DNA of 61,115 nt from Actinomadura sp. 6K520 (GCF_004349245.1 NZ_SMLC01000027.1:1-61115), one strand, 5' to 3'. Counted from the stretch's first letter, positions 27,282 through 37,349 are shown. Notes: generated by a model from the sequence alone, not told the origin. Translations and numbers: made by a program.

Positions 27282-29009
27282 TCACCTGGTCGCGAAGGCC
27301 GCCAGGTTCGTGGAGATCGGCTCGGGCCGCCCGCCGTTCTGCACCGCCGAGGCGGTCAGGACGTCGATGTGCTGGTAGCCGGCCGCGATGATGTCGCCGG
27401 GCCGCGGGTCACCGAAGCCGAGGCCGTCCCCGGCCTGCAGGTTGATGACGGGGTTGGCGGTGATGCCGCCCTCGTGGACGGCGTCGTCCGCGATGCCGGG
27501 AGAGCTCGCCAGCGCGATGTCGGTGATCAGTTTCGTGGGGAAGTAGTGCTCCGTGAAGTCGAGCGGGTGCTCCGACAGGCTGCGCGCCAGCTCGGCGATG
27601 TCGGTGACCTCCTTGCCCGCGGCCGTGAACGGCGTACCGTCCTTCGACTTGTGGACGGGGTCGTCGGGGGCGCCGACGCGGTCGTAGTTCCGCCACGTGT
27701 AGAGGGGGCCGTCCGGCTCGTCCGGGATGGCCTTTTTTTCCGTGCCGAGGAGCCGCGAGAGGCCGCCGAGCCCGATCTCCGCAAGGTTGTTCGGTGCCGG
27801 GAACTCCTTGTCGACGATCGTGCCGCCGTCCCAGAAACCCACGCTGGCTTGCATGAAGGCGAGCGGCTGGGAGTGGTCGTCCAGCAGCCCGCCGAGCGCT
27901 GCGGCGTTGGTGAACCGGAAGTCCTTGACCGTCGGCGAGCCCTTGATGAACGTCGGGTAGTCCTTGGAGAACAGCAGCCGGTACGTCATGTCCTGGTTGA
28001 ACCCGGACGGGACGTACGTCGACAGGTCGGACTCGCCGTCCGGGTCGAGGTTGGCGGCCAGGCCCGCAATCGCCAGCAGGTTCATCGTCTCGGTGTTCAC
28101 CACGGCCGGTGCCGACAGCGCGCGCGGGACGACCCCCGCCTCCAGCCCGGCCCGCACGGCGCCCGCGCCGAACTCCACGAGCGGCACCCACTCGGCCGGG
28201 ATCTGCCCGCCCATGCCCGGCAGCCCCTTCGCGATCCGGGTGTCGAGCGCGAAGTAGCCGGAGCACTGGTTGTGGCCCGCGTCGGCGGTGGTGGCGTGGT
28301 TCCCGTCGAAGTCCCACTCGGCGAAGTAGGCCGTCAGGACGCCGCCGAGCGAGTGGCCGCCGCAGAGCATCTTCTCCTTGCGCGCCCGCTGGTCCGGAAG
28401 CTCCCTGGCCATCAGGTCGTACTGGTCGCGGACGGTCTGCTCCAGGCCGACGTGCTGCAGCCACTTCACCTGGTCGTTGGTCTGGTAACCGGCGAACCTC
28501 CGCCCGTCGATCTCCTTCTGCCGGTAGTAGTAGTCGACGGCGAGATGGACGTCCCCGGCCGCCAGCCCGGCCCGCACTCCGGTGCGGTCCTCCAGGCAGT
28601 TCGACCGCCGGTCCAGCGCCCAGAACTCGATGTGCCTCCCGCTCCGGGCCGCCGCCGCCACCGTGTTGCGCGCGACGCTGTCGAACGCGCCCGCGCCCTC
28701 CAGGATGCCGGGCTGCGCGACGAGGATCCGGTCCGCGTCCGCCGACTCGGCCGGGCCGTCAACGTGCCGGAAGCGCAGGTAGGACAGCCAGTCGCACGCT
28801 TCCGGACGCGGGCCCGCCGACTCGGGCAGCGGCACCCTGACCCGCACCACCGACTCGCTGACCTCGGTGACGGGCGAACCCGAGGTGACGGGCGCCTCGG
28901 TCCGGCCGGCCTCGCGCGCGCCCACCGGCACGGCCGCCGCCGCGCCCGCGACCAGCGCGGACGCGGCCAGCACCGAGACGGTGAGCATGGGGAGGGCTGG
29001 TCGCCCCAT
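27282..29009 (-). CDS. Secreted alpha/beta hydrolase, large actinobacterial type
   Basis: A 575-residue exported protein. The ATG at 29009 has GGAAGGAG just upstream; residues 1-26 form a signal peptide (MGRPALPMLTVSVLAASALVA). CGGHSLGGVL contains the Ser nucleophile motif G-H-S-L-G. The rest is family-specific, with DVHLAVDYYYRQ and a C-terminal GYQHIDVLTA that could supply the catalytic His. Substrate unknown; likely a lipid or ester outside the cell. A run of seven A residues on the coding strand (27733-27739) gives an A-AAA-AAG slippery heptamer in frame at codons 424-426. Confidence 0.8.
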   Translation of the reverse strand: MGRPALPMLTVSVLAASALVAGAAAAVPVGAREAGRTEAPVTSGSPVTEVSESVVRVRVPLPESAGPRPEACDWLSYLRFRHVDGPAESADADRILVAQPGILEGAGAFDSVARNTVAAAARSGRHIEFWALDRRSNCLEDRTGVRAGLAAGDVHLAVDYYYRQKEIDGRRFAGYQTNDQVKWLQHVGLEQTVRDQYDLMARELPDQRARKEKMLCGGHSLGGVLTAYFAEWDFDGNHATTADAGHNQCSGYFALDTRIAKGLPGMGGQIPAEWVPLVEFGAGAVRAGLEAGVVPRALSAPAVVNTETMNLLAIAGLAANLDPDGESDLSTYVPSGFNQDMTYRLLFSKDYPTFIKGSPTVKDFRFTNAAALGGLLDDHSQPLAFMQASVGFWDGGTIVDKEFPAPNNLAEIGLGGLSRLLGTEKKAIPDEPDGPLYTWRNYDRVGAPDDPVHKSKDGTPFTAAGKEVTDIAELARSLSEHPLDFTEHYFPTKLITDIALASSPGIADDAVHEGGITANPVINLQAGDGLGFGDPRPGDIIAAGYQHIDVLTASAVQNGGRPEPISTNLAAFATR

Positions 29010-29112
29010 CGCCTGCTCCTTCCGGAGGGGATCGGTTACGGGGCAACAATGAACCTGTCGATTTCCTAGCGACAGTCGGCTATTTGCACATTTTCCCCGC
29101 GGTCCTTGTCCC

Positions 29113-29156
29113 CGGCTGACAAGGGCGCCCTCCGGCCTGCGGAAAGGCGTCAGCCG
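29113..29156 (-). terminator. Possible terminator hairpin downstream of the SCO6745-family gene
   Basis: CGGCTGAC (29113-29120) pairs with GTCAGCCG (29149-29156), an 8-bp perfect stem with a 28-base GC-rich loop, overlapping the stop codon of the minus-strand gene ending at 29150. The large loop makes this tentative. Confidence 0.3.
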
Positions 29157-29887
29157 AGAAGGGCCTTTCCGGTCTTGCCGACCAGTTCCGCGAACTCGGC
29201 GCGCTCGGCCGGCGAGAGGGCCCGCTCGTACACGGCGGCGGAGAGCCTGTCGGTGATGGCCTCGGCCTCCTCGCGCTGCGGCTTGAGGTGGCCGCAGTCG
29301 GGGAAGTCGCCCTGCCAGCCGAGGAACTGCGCCCGCTCCGGCGGGTTCGCGGCGAGGACGGCCTCCAGCGGCGCCAGCCCCGCGGCGGTCGTCGCGACCA
29401 GGTGGAGTCCGCCCCGCAGTTCCCGGAGCAGGTGGAGCACGTGCGTCAGCCGGGCGGGCCCGTCCTCGGGCAGGGGCTCGGCCCGCCACCCGCAGAACAG
29501 CGGCAGCCCCGACCCCTCGGCCGCCGCCACGACCCGCTCGCCCAGTTCGCACAGGCGCGGGTCCTCCGGGACGTTCTCCCGGCCCCAGTCCGCGCACGCG
29601 AGCGCGTACCGCCGGGCGGCCTCGCGCGCCCCGGCGACCGCGACGCCCTCCTCCCACATGGGGCGGACGAGCTCCGGCGCGAACCAGCCCAGCGCCGCGT
29701 ACACCACATCGGCGTCGACGTCGCCCAGCACCCCGCACCGCCCGGCGAAGTAGTGCGCGAAGGGATTGTCGAACCCGTTCTTCTTCCCGTGCGCCCACGT
29801 CGCCTTGTCGAGCATCCACGTCGCCCCGACATCGTGAATGATCTTGTCCGCGGCGCGCACGGTGTCCATCGCGCTCAACTCGCCCAT
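29150..29887 (-). CDS. SCO6745-family protein
   Basis: A 245-residue, mostly helical soluble protein. The opening (AADKIIHDVGATWMLDKATW), followed by YFAGRCGVLGDVDADVV and the closing AEFAELVGKTGKALL, matches an actinobacterial family annotated only as SCO6745-like; an N-terminal half with a similar HxxG pattern occurs across it. AGGAGG lies just upstream of the ATG at 29887. Biochemical role unknown. Divergent from the arabinose-locus LacI gene. Confidence 0.7.
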   Translation of the reverse strand: MGELSAMDTVRAADKIIHDVGATWMLDKATWAHGKKNGFDNPFAHYFAGRCGVLGDVDADVVYAALGWFAPELVRPMWEEGVAVAGAREAARRYALACADWGRENVPEDPRLCELGERVVAAAEGSGLPLFCGWRAEPLPEDGPARLTHVLHLLRELRGGLHLVATTAAGLAPLEAVLAANPPERAQFLGWQGDFPDCGHLKPQREEAEAITDRLSAAVYERALSPAERAEFAELVGKTGKALLG

Positions 29888-29978
29888 GGGGGGACCTCCT
29901 CGGCTCGTGATAAGCCGTAGGTTACTTGCGGGTCGCGGCCGGGGGCGGCCGGGGGCGGGCGCACGGGCCTGGACGGTG

Positions 29979-30007
29979 TTGACATCGCGGCTCGTTAGCG
30001 CAAACAT
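29979..30007 (+). promoter_or_regulatory. Promoter of the first lacI-type gene with embedded operator
   Basis: TTGACA (29979-29984), a 17-base spacer and AAACAT (30002-30007) form a sigma-70-like promoter. The operator-like 14-mer CGTTAGCGCAAACA (29993-30006) fills the end of the spacer and the -10, so a bound repressor would block polymerase. This predicts autoregulation by the LacI protein. Confidence 0.65.
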
Positions 30008-30041
30008 TCGCGTGTAAGCTCGCAGAACTCGGGGAGGCGAT

Positions 30042-31079
30042 GTGGCCGCCGAATCACCGGAGGCCCCCGACGGCCGGCGGCTGGCGGTGATGGAGGACGT
30101 GGCCGCGATGGCCGGCGTCTCGGCGATGACCGTGTCGCGCGTGCTGAACGCGCCCGAGAAGGTGCGCCCGCAGACCCGCGCCCGGGTGATGGCCGCGGTC
30201 CGGGCCCTGGACTACCGGCCCAACTCGGCGGCGCGGGTGCTGGCCACCGGCCGGTCCGGCGTCCTCGGCGTGGTCAGCTTCGACACCACGCTGTACGGCC
30301 CGGCGTCGACCCTGTTCAGCATCGAGCAGGCCGCCCGCGAGCACGACTACACCGTCAGCATCGTCAGCCTGAGTTCGCTGAACCGCCGCTCGATCGGCGA
30401 GGGCGTGGAGCGGCTGCGCGGCCAGTCGGTCGACGGGATCATGGTCGTGGCCCCGCACGAGTCGGCGGCGGACGGGCTGAAGGAACTGCCGGCCGACACC
30501 CCGCTCGTCGCGGTCGGCGCGGGCGCGGACGTGCCGTTCTCCGTCGTCGCGGTCGACCACCGGGCCGGTGCCGAGCGCGCCGTCCGGCACCTGCTCAGCC
30601 TCGGGCACGAGACCGTCCTGCACCTGGCCGGCCCGGCCGACTGGGTGGACGCCAGCGGGCGGACCGACGGCTGGCGCGCCGCGCTGGAGGCCGCCGGGCG
30701 CACGGCCCCGGTGCCGCCGGCCGGTGACTGGAGCGCCCGGTCCGGGTACGAGTACGGCCGGCAGATCGCCGCCGACCCCGAGGTCACCGCCGTGTTCGCC
30801 GCCAACGACGCGATGGCCCTCGGCCTGCTGCGCGCCCTGCGCGAGGCCGGGCGGGACGTGCCCGGTGACGTCAGCGTCGTGGGCTTCGACGACGTCCCCG
30901 AGGCCGCCTACTTCCCGCCGCCGCTCACCACCGTCCGGCAGAACTTCGGTGAGGTGGGCCGGCGGGCCTTCGACCTGCTGCTCGACCGGATCGGCGGTAC
31001 CTCGGGGGAGCGGTCCCGCCGGGTCGTCGAGCCGGAGCTCGTCGTCCGGGAGAGCACGGGGGTCCCCCGGAGGACCTAG
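30042..31079 (+). CDS. LacI-family transcriptional regulator (arabinose locus, first copy)
   Basis: A 345-residue LacI/GalR regulator. The N-terminal HTH ([19 protein letters not shown], about 16-34) is followed by the hinge ([12 protein letters not shown]) and a periplasmic-binding-protein-like effector domain containing [17 protein letters not shown] and [14 protein letters not shown] at 30042 lies after GGGGAGG. It probably senses arabinose or a derivative and controls araDAB, the ABC transporter and itself through the shared operator. A paralogue with closely similar sequence lies beyond araB at 35003-36034. Confidence 0.92.
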   Translation: MAAESPEAPDGRRLAVMEDVAAMAGVSAMTVSRVLNAPEKVRPQTRARVMAAVRALDYRPNSAARVLATGRSGVLGVVSFDTTLYGPASTLFSIEQAAREHDYTVSIVSLSSLNRRSIGEGVERLRGQSVDGIMVVAPHESAADGLKELPADTPLVAVGAGADVPFSVVAVDHRAGAERAVRHLLSLGHETVLHLAGPADWVDASGRTDGWRAALEAAGRTAPVPPAGDWSARSGYEYGRQIAADPEVTAVFAANDAMALGLLRALREAGRDVPGDVSVVGFDDVPEAAYFPPPLTTVRQNFGEVGRRAFDLLLDRIGGTSGERSRRVVEPELVVRESTGVPRRT

Positions 31080-31120
31080 CCCCGTCCGGCCCGAGAGTCC
31101 GCCTTCGTCATGCCCCAGGA

Positions 31121-31134
31121 TGTTAGCGCTAACA
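31121..31134. promoter_or_regulatory. Perfect LacI-type operator before araD
   Basis: TGTTAGCGCTAACA is a perfect 14-bp palindrome 13 bases upstream of the araD start codon. It is the best match among four related sites in the window and the likely repressor site of araDAB. Confidence 0.8.
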
Positions 31135-31147
31135 GATCGGAGTCGAG

Positions 31148-31825
31148 ATGCCAGAGCCGGGCGGCGGGATCGCGGCGCTCCGCACGGAGCTCGCCGTCCT
31201 GCACCAGACCCTCGTCGAGTGCGGGCTGGTCGCGTGGACCGCCGGCAACGTGTCGGCGCGCGCCGGCGACGACGCCTTCCTGATCAAACCGAGCGGTGTC
31301 CCCTACGAGCGGCTCACCCCCGACGCGATGGTGCTGTGCGACCTGGAGGGCAGGCCGGCCGAGGGGTCGGAGCTCACGCCGTCCAGCGACGTGTTCGCCC
31401 ACGCCTACGTGTACCGGCACCGCCCCGACGTCGGGGGAGTGGTGCACACCCATTCGACCTACGCCACCGCGTGGGCGGCGCGGGACGAGCCGATCCCGTG
31501 CGTGCTGACGGCGATGGCGGACGAGTTCGGCGGCGAGATCCCCGTCGGCCCGTTCGCGCTGATCGGCGGCGACGACATCGGCCGCGGCATCGTCGAGACC
31601 CTCGACGGCCACCGCAGCCCCGCCGTGCTCATGCGCAACCACGGCGTCTTCACGATCGGCGCCGACGCCCGCGCCGCGGTCAAGGCGGCCGTGATGTGCG
31701 AGGACGTCGCCCGGACCGTCCACCTGTCGCGGCAGCTCGGCGAGCCGCTGCCGATGGACGCGGGCGACATCGACCGGCTGTACGACCGCTACCAGAACGC
31801 CTACGGGCAGAGGGGCCGACCATGA
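31148..31825 (+). CDS. araD: L-ribulose-5-phosphate 4-epimerase
   Basis: A 225-residue class II aldolase-fold enzyme converting L-ribulose 5-phosphate to D-xylulose 5-phosphate. Visible: GNVSAR, the SSD pair (PSSDV), the zinc-binding HTHSTYAT stretch and [10 protein letters not shown]. First gene of araD-araA-araB; its stop overlaps the araA start. Neighbouring isomerase and kinase make the epimerase role more likely than fuculose-phosphate aldolase. A LacI operator lies immediately upstream. Confidence 0.92.
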   Translation: MPEPGGGIAALRTELAVLHQTLVECGLVAWTAGNVSARAGDDAFLIKPSGVPYERLTPDAMVLCDLEGRPAEGSELTPSSDVFAHAYVYRHRPDVGGVVHTHSTYATAWAARDEPIPCVLTAMADEFGGEIPVGPFALIGGDDIGRGIVETLDGHRSPAVLMRNHGVFTIGADARAAVKAAVMCEDVARTVHLSRQLGEPLPMDAGDIDRLYDRYQNAYGQRGRP

Positions 31826-33318
31826 GCTTTCCGAACCGCGAGATCTGGTTCCTGACCGGCAGCCAGAGCCTGTACGGCGAGGACACCCTGCGGCAGGTCG
31901 CCGAGCAGTCCGCGGCGATCGCCGCGCGGCTCGGCGAGGCGCTGCCGGTCACCGTGCGGTGGCTGCCCGTCCTCACCGGCGCGGACGCGATCCGCCGGAC
32001 CTGCCTGGACGCCGGCGCCGACGACGCGTGCGTCGGCGTGATCGCCTGGATGCACACGTTCTCCCCGGCGAAGATGTGGATCGCCGGCCTGGACGCCCTC
32101 ACCAAGCCCCTGCTGCACCTGCACACGCAGGCGAACGTCGAGCTGCCCTGGCGGTCGATCGACATGGACTTCATGAACCTCAACCAGGCCGCCCACGGCG
32201 ACCGGGAGTTCGGATACGTCCAGTCGCGGCTCGGCGTCGCCCGCAAGACGGTCGCCGGGCACGTCACCGACCCCTCGGTCGGGGCGCGGGTCTCCGGTTG
32301 GGCGCGGGCGGCGGCGGGCCTGCACGAGCTGCGCCGGCTGAAGCTGGCACGGTTCGGCGACAACATGCGGGACGTCGCCGTCACCGAGGGCGACAAGGTC
32401 GAGGCGCAGTTGCGGTTCGGCGTGTCCGTCAACACCTACGGGGTCAACGACCTGGTCGAGTTCGTGGACGCCGTCCCGGACGGGGACATCGCGGAGCTGG
32501 TCAAGGAGTACGAGGACCGCTACGACATCGTCCCGGAGCTGCGTCCCGGCGGCGAGCGCCACGAGTCGCTGCGCTACGGCGCGCGGATCGAGCTGGGGCT
32601 GCGGACGTTCCTCGACGACGGCGGCTTCAAGGCGTTCACGACGAACTTCGAGGACCTCGGCGGGCTCCGGCAGCTGCCCGGCCTCGCCGTCCAGCGGCTG
32701 ATGGCGGACGGCTACGGCTTCGGCGGCGAGGGCGACTGGAAGACCGCGACGCTGCTGCGCACGCTGAAGGCCGCGGCGGCGGGCCTGCCGGGCGGCACGT
32801 CGTTCATGGAGGACTACACCTACCACCTGGAACCCGGCAACGAGCTGATCCTCGGCGCGCACATGCTGGAGATCTGCCCGTCCATCGCCGCCGGGCGCCC
32901 CGCGCTGGAGATCCACCCGCTGAGCATCGGCGGGCGCGAGGACCCGGTCCGGCTGGTGTTCGACGCCGCGCCCGGCCCCGCCGTGGTGACCGGCCTCGCC
33001 GACATGGGCGACCGGTTCCGGCTGGTCGCCAACGAGATCGAGGTCGTGGCGCCGCCGGAGCCGCTGCCGATGCTGCCGGTCGCCCGCGCGGTGTGGCGGC
33101 CGCGGCCGGACCTGCGCACGTCCACCGAGGCGTGGCTGACCGCGGGCGCGCCGCACCACACCGTGCTCACCGCGGCGCTCGGCGCGGAGGAGCTGACCGA
33201 TCTCGCCGACATGGCGGGGGTGGAACTGCTCACGATCGACGGCGGCACCACGCTGCGGCAGTTCACCAAGGAGATCCGCTGGAACCAGGCGTACTACCGG
33301 CTCGCCGGGGGCCTGTGA
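31822..33318 (+). CDS. araA: L-arabinose isomerase
   Basis: A 498-residue enzyme converting L-arabinose to L-ribulose. Recognised by [10 protein letters not shown] near the start, [42 protein letters not shown] and the C-terminal [11 protein letters not shown]. The length is standard for the family. Start ATG overlaps the araD stop; araB follows after 53 bases. Confidence 0.96.
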   Translation: MSFPNREIWFLTGSQSLYGEDTLRQVAEQSAAIAARLGEALPVTVRWLPVLTGADAIRRTCLDAGADDACVGVIAWMHTFSPAKMWIAGLDALTKPLLHLHTQANVELPWRSIDMDFMNLNQAAHGDREFGYVQSRLGVARKTVAGHVTDPSVGARVSGWARAAAGLHELRRLKLARFGDNMRDVAVTEGDKVEAQLRFGVSVNTYGVNDLVEFVDAVPDGDIAELVKEYEDRYDIVPELRPGGERHESLRYGARIELGLRTFLDDGGFKAFTTNFEDLGGLRQLPGLAVQRLMADGYGFGGEGDWKTATLLRTLKAAAAGLPGGTSFMEDYTYHLEPGNELILGAHMLEICPSIAAGRPALEIHPLSIGGREDPVRLVFDAAPGPAVVTGLADMGDRFRLVANEIEVVAPPEPLPMLPVARAVWRPRPDLRTSTEAWLTAGAPHHTVLTAALGAEELTDLADMAGVELLTIDGGTTLRQFTKEIRWNQAYYRLAGGL

Positions 33319-33371
33319 CGGGCGCGCCGGGTACCGGCTGTGAGGATCGAGTGAGCAGGATAGGAGGGCCC

Positions 33372-35006
33372 ATGAGCGAGGACGAACGCTACGTCGTCGG
33401 CGTCGACTTCGGCACGCTGTCCGGGCGGGCGCTGGTCGTCCGCGTCGGTGACGGCGCCGAGGTCGGCGACGCCGTCCACGAGTACGGCCACGGAGTGATC
33501 GACGAGACGCTGCCGGCGGGTGTCGGCCTCGGTCCCGACTGGGCTCTCCAGGCGCCCCGGGACTGGCTGGACGTGCTGCGGTCCGCCGTCCCCAAGGCGC
33601 TGGCCGCGGCGGATGTGGCGCCGTCGCAGGTCATCGGCATCGGCACGGACTTCACCGCCTGCACGGTCCTGCCGGTGACCGCCGACGGCACGCCCCTGTC
33701 GGACCTGCACCCGGAACGGCCGCACGCCTGGCCGAAACTGTGGAAGCACCACGCCGCGCAGCGACAGGCCGACCGGATCAACGCGCTGGCCGCCGAGCGC
33801 GGGGAGCCGTGGCTGCCCCGCTACGGCGGCAAGATCTCCTCGGAGTGGGAGTTCGCCAAGGCGCTGCAACTGCTGGAGGAGGACCCCGAGCTCTACGGCC
33901 TGGCCGAACGCTGGATCGAGGCCGCGGACTGGATCGTCTGGCAGCTCACCGGCCGCGAGTCGCGCAACATCTGCACGGCCGGTTACAAGGGCATCTACCA
34001 GGACGGGCGGTACCCGTCCCGCGAGTTCCTGGCCGCCCTCGACCCCGGCTTCGCCGACTTTCCCGACAAGCTGGGCCACGACCTGGCTCCGCTCGGCGGC
34101 CTGGCCGGGACGCTGACCGCGCGGGCCGCGGCCTGGACCGGCCTCCCGGAGGGCATCGCCGTCGCCGTCGGCAACGTCGACGCGCACGTCACCGCCGCCG
34201 CGGCCGACGCCGTCCGCCCCGGCCAGCTGGTCGCGATCATGGGCACGTCCACCTGCCACGTGATGTCGTCGGACCTGCTCGCCGAGGTCCCCGGCATGTG
34301 CGGCGTCGTCGCGGACGGCATCGTCCCCGGCCTGTGGGGCTACGAGGCCGGGCAGTCCGGCGTCGGCGACATCTTCGCGTGGTTCGTGGACAACTGCGTG
34401 CCCGCCGCCTACGAGCAGGCCGCCGCCGCGGCCGGGATGTCGGTCCACGACCACCTGACCGCGCTCGCCGCGCGGCAGCCGGTCGGGCGGCACGGGCTGG
34501 TCGCGCTCGACTGGAACAACGGCAACCGCTCCGTCCTCGTCGACCACGACCTGTCCGGCCTCGTGGTGGGCCAGACGCTCGCCACCAGGCCGGAGGACGT
34601 CTACCGCGCCCTCATCGAGGCCACCGCGTTCGGCACCCGCATGATCGTGGAGACGTTCGAGGCGTCGGGCGTGCCCGTGGCGGAGTTCGTCGTCGCGGGC
34701 GGCCTGCTGAAGAACCGCTTCCTGATGCAGGTCTACGCCGACGTCCTGCGCCGGCCGCTCTCCCTGATCGGCTCCGCCCAGGGACCGGCCCTCGGCGCGG
34801 CCGTCCACGCCGCCGTCGCCGCCGGAGCCCACCCCGACATCACGTCCGCCGCCGCCGCGATGGGCCGCCGCGTGCCGTCCGCCTACGTCCCCGACCCTGC
34901 CCGCGCCGACGCCTACGACGCCCTCTACGAGATCTACCGGGCCCTGCACGACCACTTCGCCGACGGCGCCGTCATGCACCGCCTGCGCGGCCTCCGCTCG
35001 GTCTAG
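33372..35006 (+). CDS. araB: Ribulokinase
   Basis: A 544-residue FGGY-family kinase phosphorylating L-ribulose. VVGVDFGTLSGRALVV at the start is the ribulokinase form of the phosphate motif; GIGTDFTACT, YGGKISSEWEFAK, MGTSTCHVM and VVAGGLLKNRFLMQ follow. TAGGAGGG sits just before the ATG at 33372. It completes the route to xylulose 5-phosphate. The TAG stop shares a CTAG with the stop of the convergent second LacI gene. Confidence 0.95.
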   Translation: MSEDERYVVGVDFGTLSGRALVVRVGDGAEVGDAVHEYGHGVIDETLPAGVGLGPDWALQAPRDWLDVLRSAVPKALAAADVAPSQVIGIGTDFTACTVLPVTADGTPLSDLHPERPHAWPKLWKHHAAQRQADRINALAAERGEPWLPRYGGKISSEWEFAKALQLLEEDPELYGLAERWIEAADWIVWQLTGRESRNICTAGYKGIYQDGRYPSREFLAALDPGFADFPDKLGHDLAPLGGLAGTLTARAAAWTGLPEGIAVAVGNVDAHVTAAAADAVRPGQLVAIMGTSTCHVMSSDLLAEVPGMCGVVADGIVPGLWGYEAGQSGVGDIFAWFVDNCVPAAYEQAAAAAGMSVHDHLTALAARQPVGRHGLVALDWNNGNRSVLVDHDLSGLVVGQTLATRPEDVYRALIEATAFGTRMIVETFEASGVPVAEFVVAGGLLKNRFLMQVYADVLRRPLSLIGSAQGPALGAAVHAAVAAGAHPDITSAAAAMGRRVPSAYVPDPARADAYDALYEIYRALHDHFADGAVMHRLRGLRSV

Positions 35007-36034
35007 CCGTCCTGGCCCGCGGCGGCGGGGGCGGTGCTGCGGCGTACGATCAGGCGGCTCGGGACCGGTTCCGGGATGCCCGCCGCCCGCCCGGGCTCGG
35101 TGAGCTGCGCGATCAGGAGTTCCACGCAGTGCCGTCCGAGGGCGGTGAAGTCCTGCCGGACGGTCGTGAGGGGCGGGGTGAGGAAGGCCGCCTCGGGGAT
35201 GTCGTCGAACCCGATGACGCTGACGTCGCCCGGCACGCCGCGGCCGCTCTCGTGGATCGCCCACAGCAGCCCCAGCGCGATCTGGTCGTTGGCGGCGAAC
35301 ACGGCCGTCACGGCGGGATCGGCGGCCAGCACCCGGCCGCGCTCGTAGCCGGACCGGGCGCTCCAGTCGCCGGCGGCGCAGTCCGGGACGTCCGCCCCCG
35401 CCTCGGTGAGCGCGTTCCGCCAGCCGCGGGTGCGCTCGTTCGCCTCCCACCAGTCCGCCGGGCCGGGCAGGTGGTGGACGGTCCGGTGCCCCAGCTCCAG
35501 CAGGTACCGGGTCGCCTCCCGCGGCGCGAGGTAGTGGTCGGCCGACACGGTCGGGACGGCGGACCGCGGCCCCAGCAGCACGGTCGGCAGGTCGTCCGGC
35601 AGGTGCCGCACCGCCTCGTCCGGCGGCACATGGCCGGGGATCATGATGATGCCGTCCACGCCCTGGTCGCGGAACCGGTCCACCGCCCCCGCGACCGCGC
35701 CGTGCCCCGGCGATTCCAGGCTCGCGACACTGGTGAAGAAGTCGGCCGCGCGGGCGTTCCGCTCGATCGCCGCGATGATCGACGCCGGGCCGAACAGCGC
35801 GGTGTCGAAGCTGACGACGCCGAGCGTCCGGGACCGGCCGGTGGCCAGCGCCCGCGCCGCCGCGTTCGGCCGGAAGTCCAGCTCCGCCGCCGCGGCCAGC
35901 ACCCGGTCCCGCGTCTTGGGGCTGACCATCGGGTGGTTCTTCAGCACCCGGGAGACGGTCTGGTGCGACACCCCGGCGAGCCGGGCGACGTCGCGGAGGC
36001 CCGGACGGGCCGGTGGTGTGGTGGTCATGTCCAT
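35003..36034 (-). CDS. LacI-family transcriptional regulator (second copy)
   Basis: A 343-residue LacI/GalR regulator with HTH LRDVARLAGVSHQTVSRVLK at about 13-32 and hinge NAAARALATGRS. It is clearly paralogous to the regulator at 30042: both share [26 protein letters not shown] and PPLTTVRQ/N stretches in the effector domain. It lies 73 bases downstream of the ABC permease on the same strand and could be co-transcribed with the transporter. It probably recognises a similar operator, so the two repressors may compete or respond to different sugars. Confidence 0.92.
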   Translation of the reverse strand: MDMTTTPPARPGLRDVARLAGVSHQTVSRVLKNHPMVSPKTRDRVLAAAAELDFRPNAAARALATGRSRTLGVVSFDTALFGPASIIAAIERNARAADFFTSVASLESPGHGAVAGAVDRFRDQGVDGIIMIPGHVPPDEAVRHLPDDLPTVLLGPRSAVPTVSADHYLAPREATRYLLELGHRTVHHLPGPADWWEANERTRGWRNALTEAGADVPDCAAGDWSARSGYERGRVLAADPAVTAVFAANDQIALGLLWAIHESGRGVPGDVSVIGFDDIPEAAFLTPPLTTVRQDFTALGRHCVELLIAQLTEPGRAAGIPEPVPSRLIVRRSTAPAAAGQDG

Positions 36035-36107
36035 CCGGAAGATACCGGGTCGCCCCTGGGCGGTCCCTGCGGGCGTTCCTCGCGGGCGGCCCTCGCGGGC
36101 GGCACGG

Positions 36108-37349
36108 TCAGCGGGCCGTTCCGGCGCGCCGCTTGGCCCAGATGTCGAACGCGACGGCCGCGAGCAGCACCAGGCCCTTGACCAGCATGACCCGCTCGCT
36201 GGGCGCGCCGAGCAGCGACATCCCGTTGTTGATCACGCCCATGATCAGGCCGCCGGTGATCGCGCCGATCACCTTGCCGACCCCGCCCTGCACGGCTGCG
36301 CCGCCGATGAACGCCGCGGCGATCGCGTCCAGCTCGAACATGTTCCCGGCGGTCGGCCCCGCCTGGTTGAGCCGCCCGGCGAACACGAGCCCGGCGACGG
36401 ACGCCAGCACGCCCATGTTGACGAACAGCCAGAACGACACCGACTTGACCTTGATGCCGGACAGCCGCGCCGCGAGCGGGTTGCCGCCGAGCGCGTAGAT
36501 GTGCCGGCCGAACACGGCCCGGTTCGTCACCAGGGTGTAGCCGAGGACGAGGACGCCCAGCAGGACGAGCACCCACGGCATGTTCTTGAACCGCGCGAGC
36601 TGCACGGCCATGAACATCACGACCACGACGGCCAGCGCGTTCTTCAGCAGGAACACCGTCAGCGGCTCGACCTTCTGCCCGTAGCCGATGCGTCCCTGCC
36701 GGTTCCGCCACCCGAGGCCGACGTATCCGCCGACCAGCGCCAGCCCCACCAGCAGCGTGAACAGGTCCGCGCCGCCCAGCGGCCCGAGCCCGATGTTGCC
36801 GAGATAGCCCGACAGGAAGCCGTTGGCGATCGTTCGGACCTCGTCCGGGAACGGGCCGATGCCCTGGTTGCCGAGGACGGTCAGGGTCAGCGCCCGGAAC
36901 ACCAGCATCCCGGCCAGCGTCACGATGAACGCCGGGATGCCGAAGTAGGCGATCCAGTATCCCTGCCAGGCGCCGATCGCGGCGCCCGCCAGCATCGTCA
37001 GCAGGACGGCCAGCGGCCACGGCACGTTGTGGTCGACCATCAGCACGGCCGCGATGGCGCCCGTCACCGCCACGACCGACCCCACCGACAGGTCGATGTG
37101 CCCGCCGATGATCACCAGGATCATCCCGATGGACAGGATCAGGATGTAGGAGTTCTGCACGATGATGTTGCTGATGTTGCCCGGGGACAGCAACTGCCCG
37201 TCGGTGAGCACCGCGAACAGCGCGACGATCAGCCCGAACGCGATGTAGATGCCGCTCTGCCGGAGGTTGACGGGCAGTGTCCGGCCCTCCTTCGGCCGCT
37301 CCGCCGGCGGCGGGGTCACTGCCTGGTCGGCCGGCGCGACGCTGCTCAT
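36108..37349 (-). CDS. Monosaccharide ABC transporter permease (GguB/MmsB/XylH type)
   Basis: A 413-residue integral-membrane subunit with about ten hydrophobic spans. SIGMILVIIGGHIDLSVGS and the FGRHIYALGGNPLAARLSGI coupling region are characteristic of the ribose/xylose/multiple-sugar permease family. An AGGAGG site (plus-strand 37355-37360) precedes the ATG. It belongs with the ATPase (38695-40233) and binding protein (40297-41424), but a TnpB element inserted just before its ribosome binding site separates it from them and may reduce its expression. Confidence 0.92.
   Translation of the reverse strand: MSSVAPADQAVTPPPAERPKEGRTLPVNLRQSGIYIAFGLIVALFAVLTDGQLLSPGNISNIIVQNSYILILSIGMILVIIGGHIDLSVGSVVAVTGAIAAVLMVDHNVPWPLAVLLTMLAGAAIGAWQGYWIAYFGIPAFIVTLAGMLVFRALTLTVLGNQGIGPFPDEVRTIANGFLSGYLGNIGLGPLGGADLFTLLVGLALVGGYVGLGWRNRQGRIGYGQKVEPLTVFLLKNALAVVVVMFMAVQLARFKNMPWVLVLLGVLVLGYTLVTNRAVFGRHIYALGGNPLAARLSGIKVKSVSFWLFVNMGVLASVAGLVFAGRLNQAGPTAGNMFELDAIAAAFIGGAAVQGGVGKVIGAITGGLIMGVINNGMSLLGAPSERVMLVKGLVLLAAVAFDIWAKRRAGTAR

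Noticed and set aside
36070..36100. Direct repeat CTCGCGGGCGGC downstream of the permease gene
   Set aside because: Short and composed of common GC-rich words; no evidence of function.
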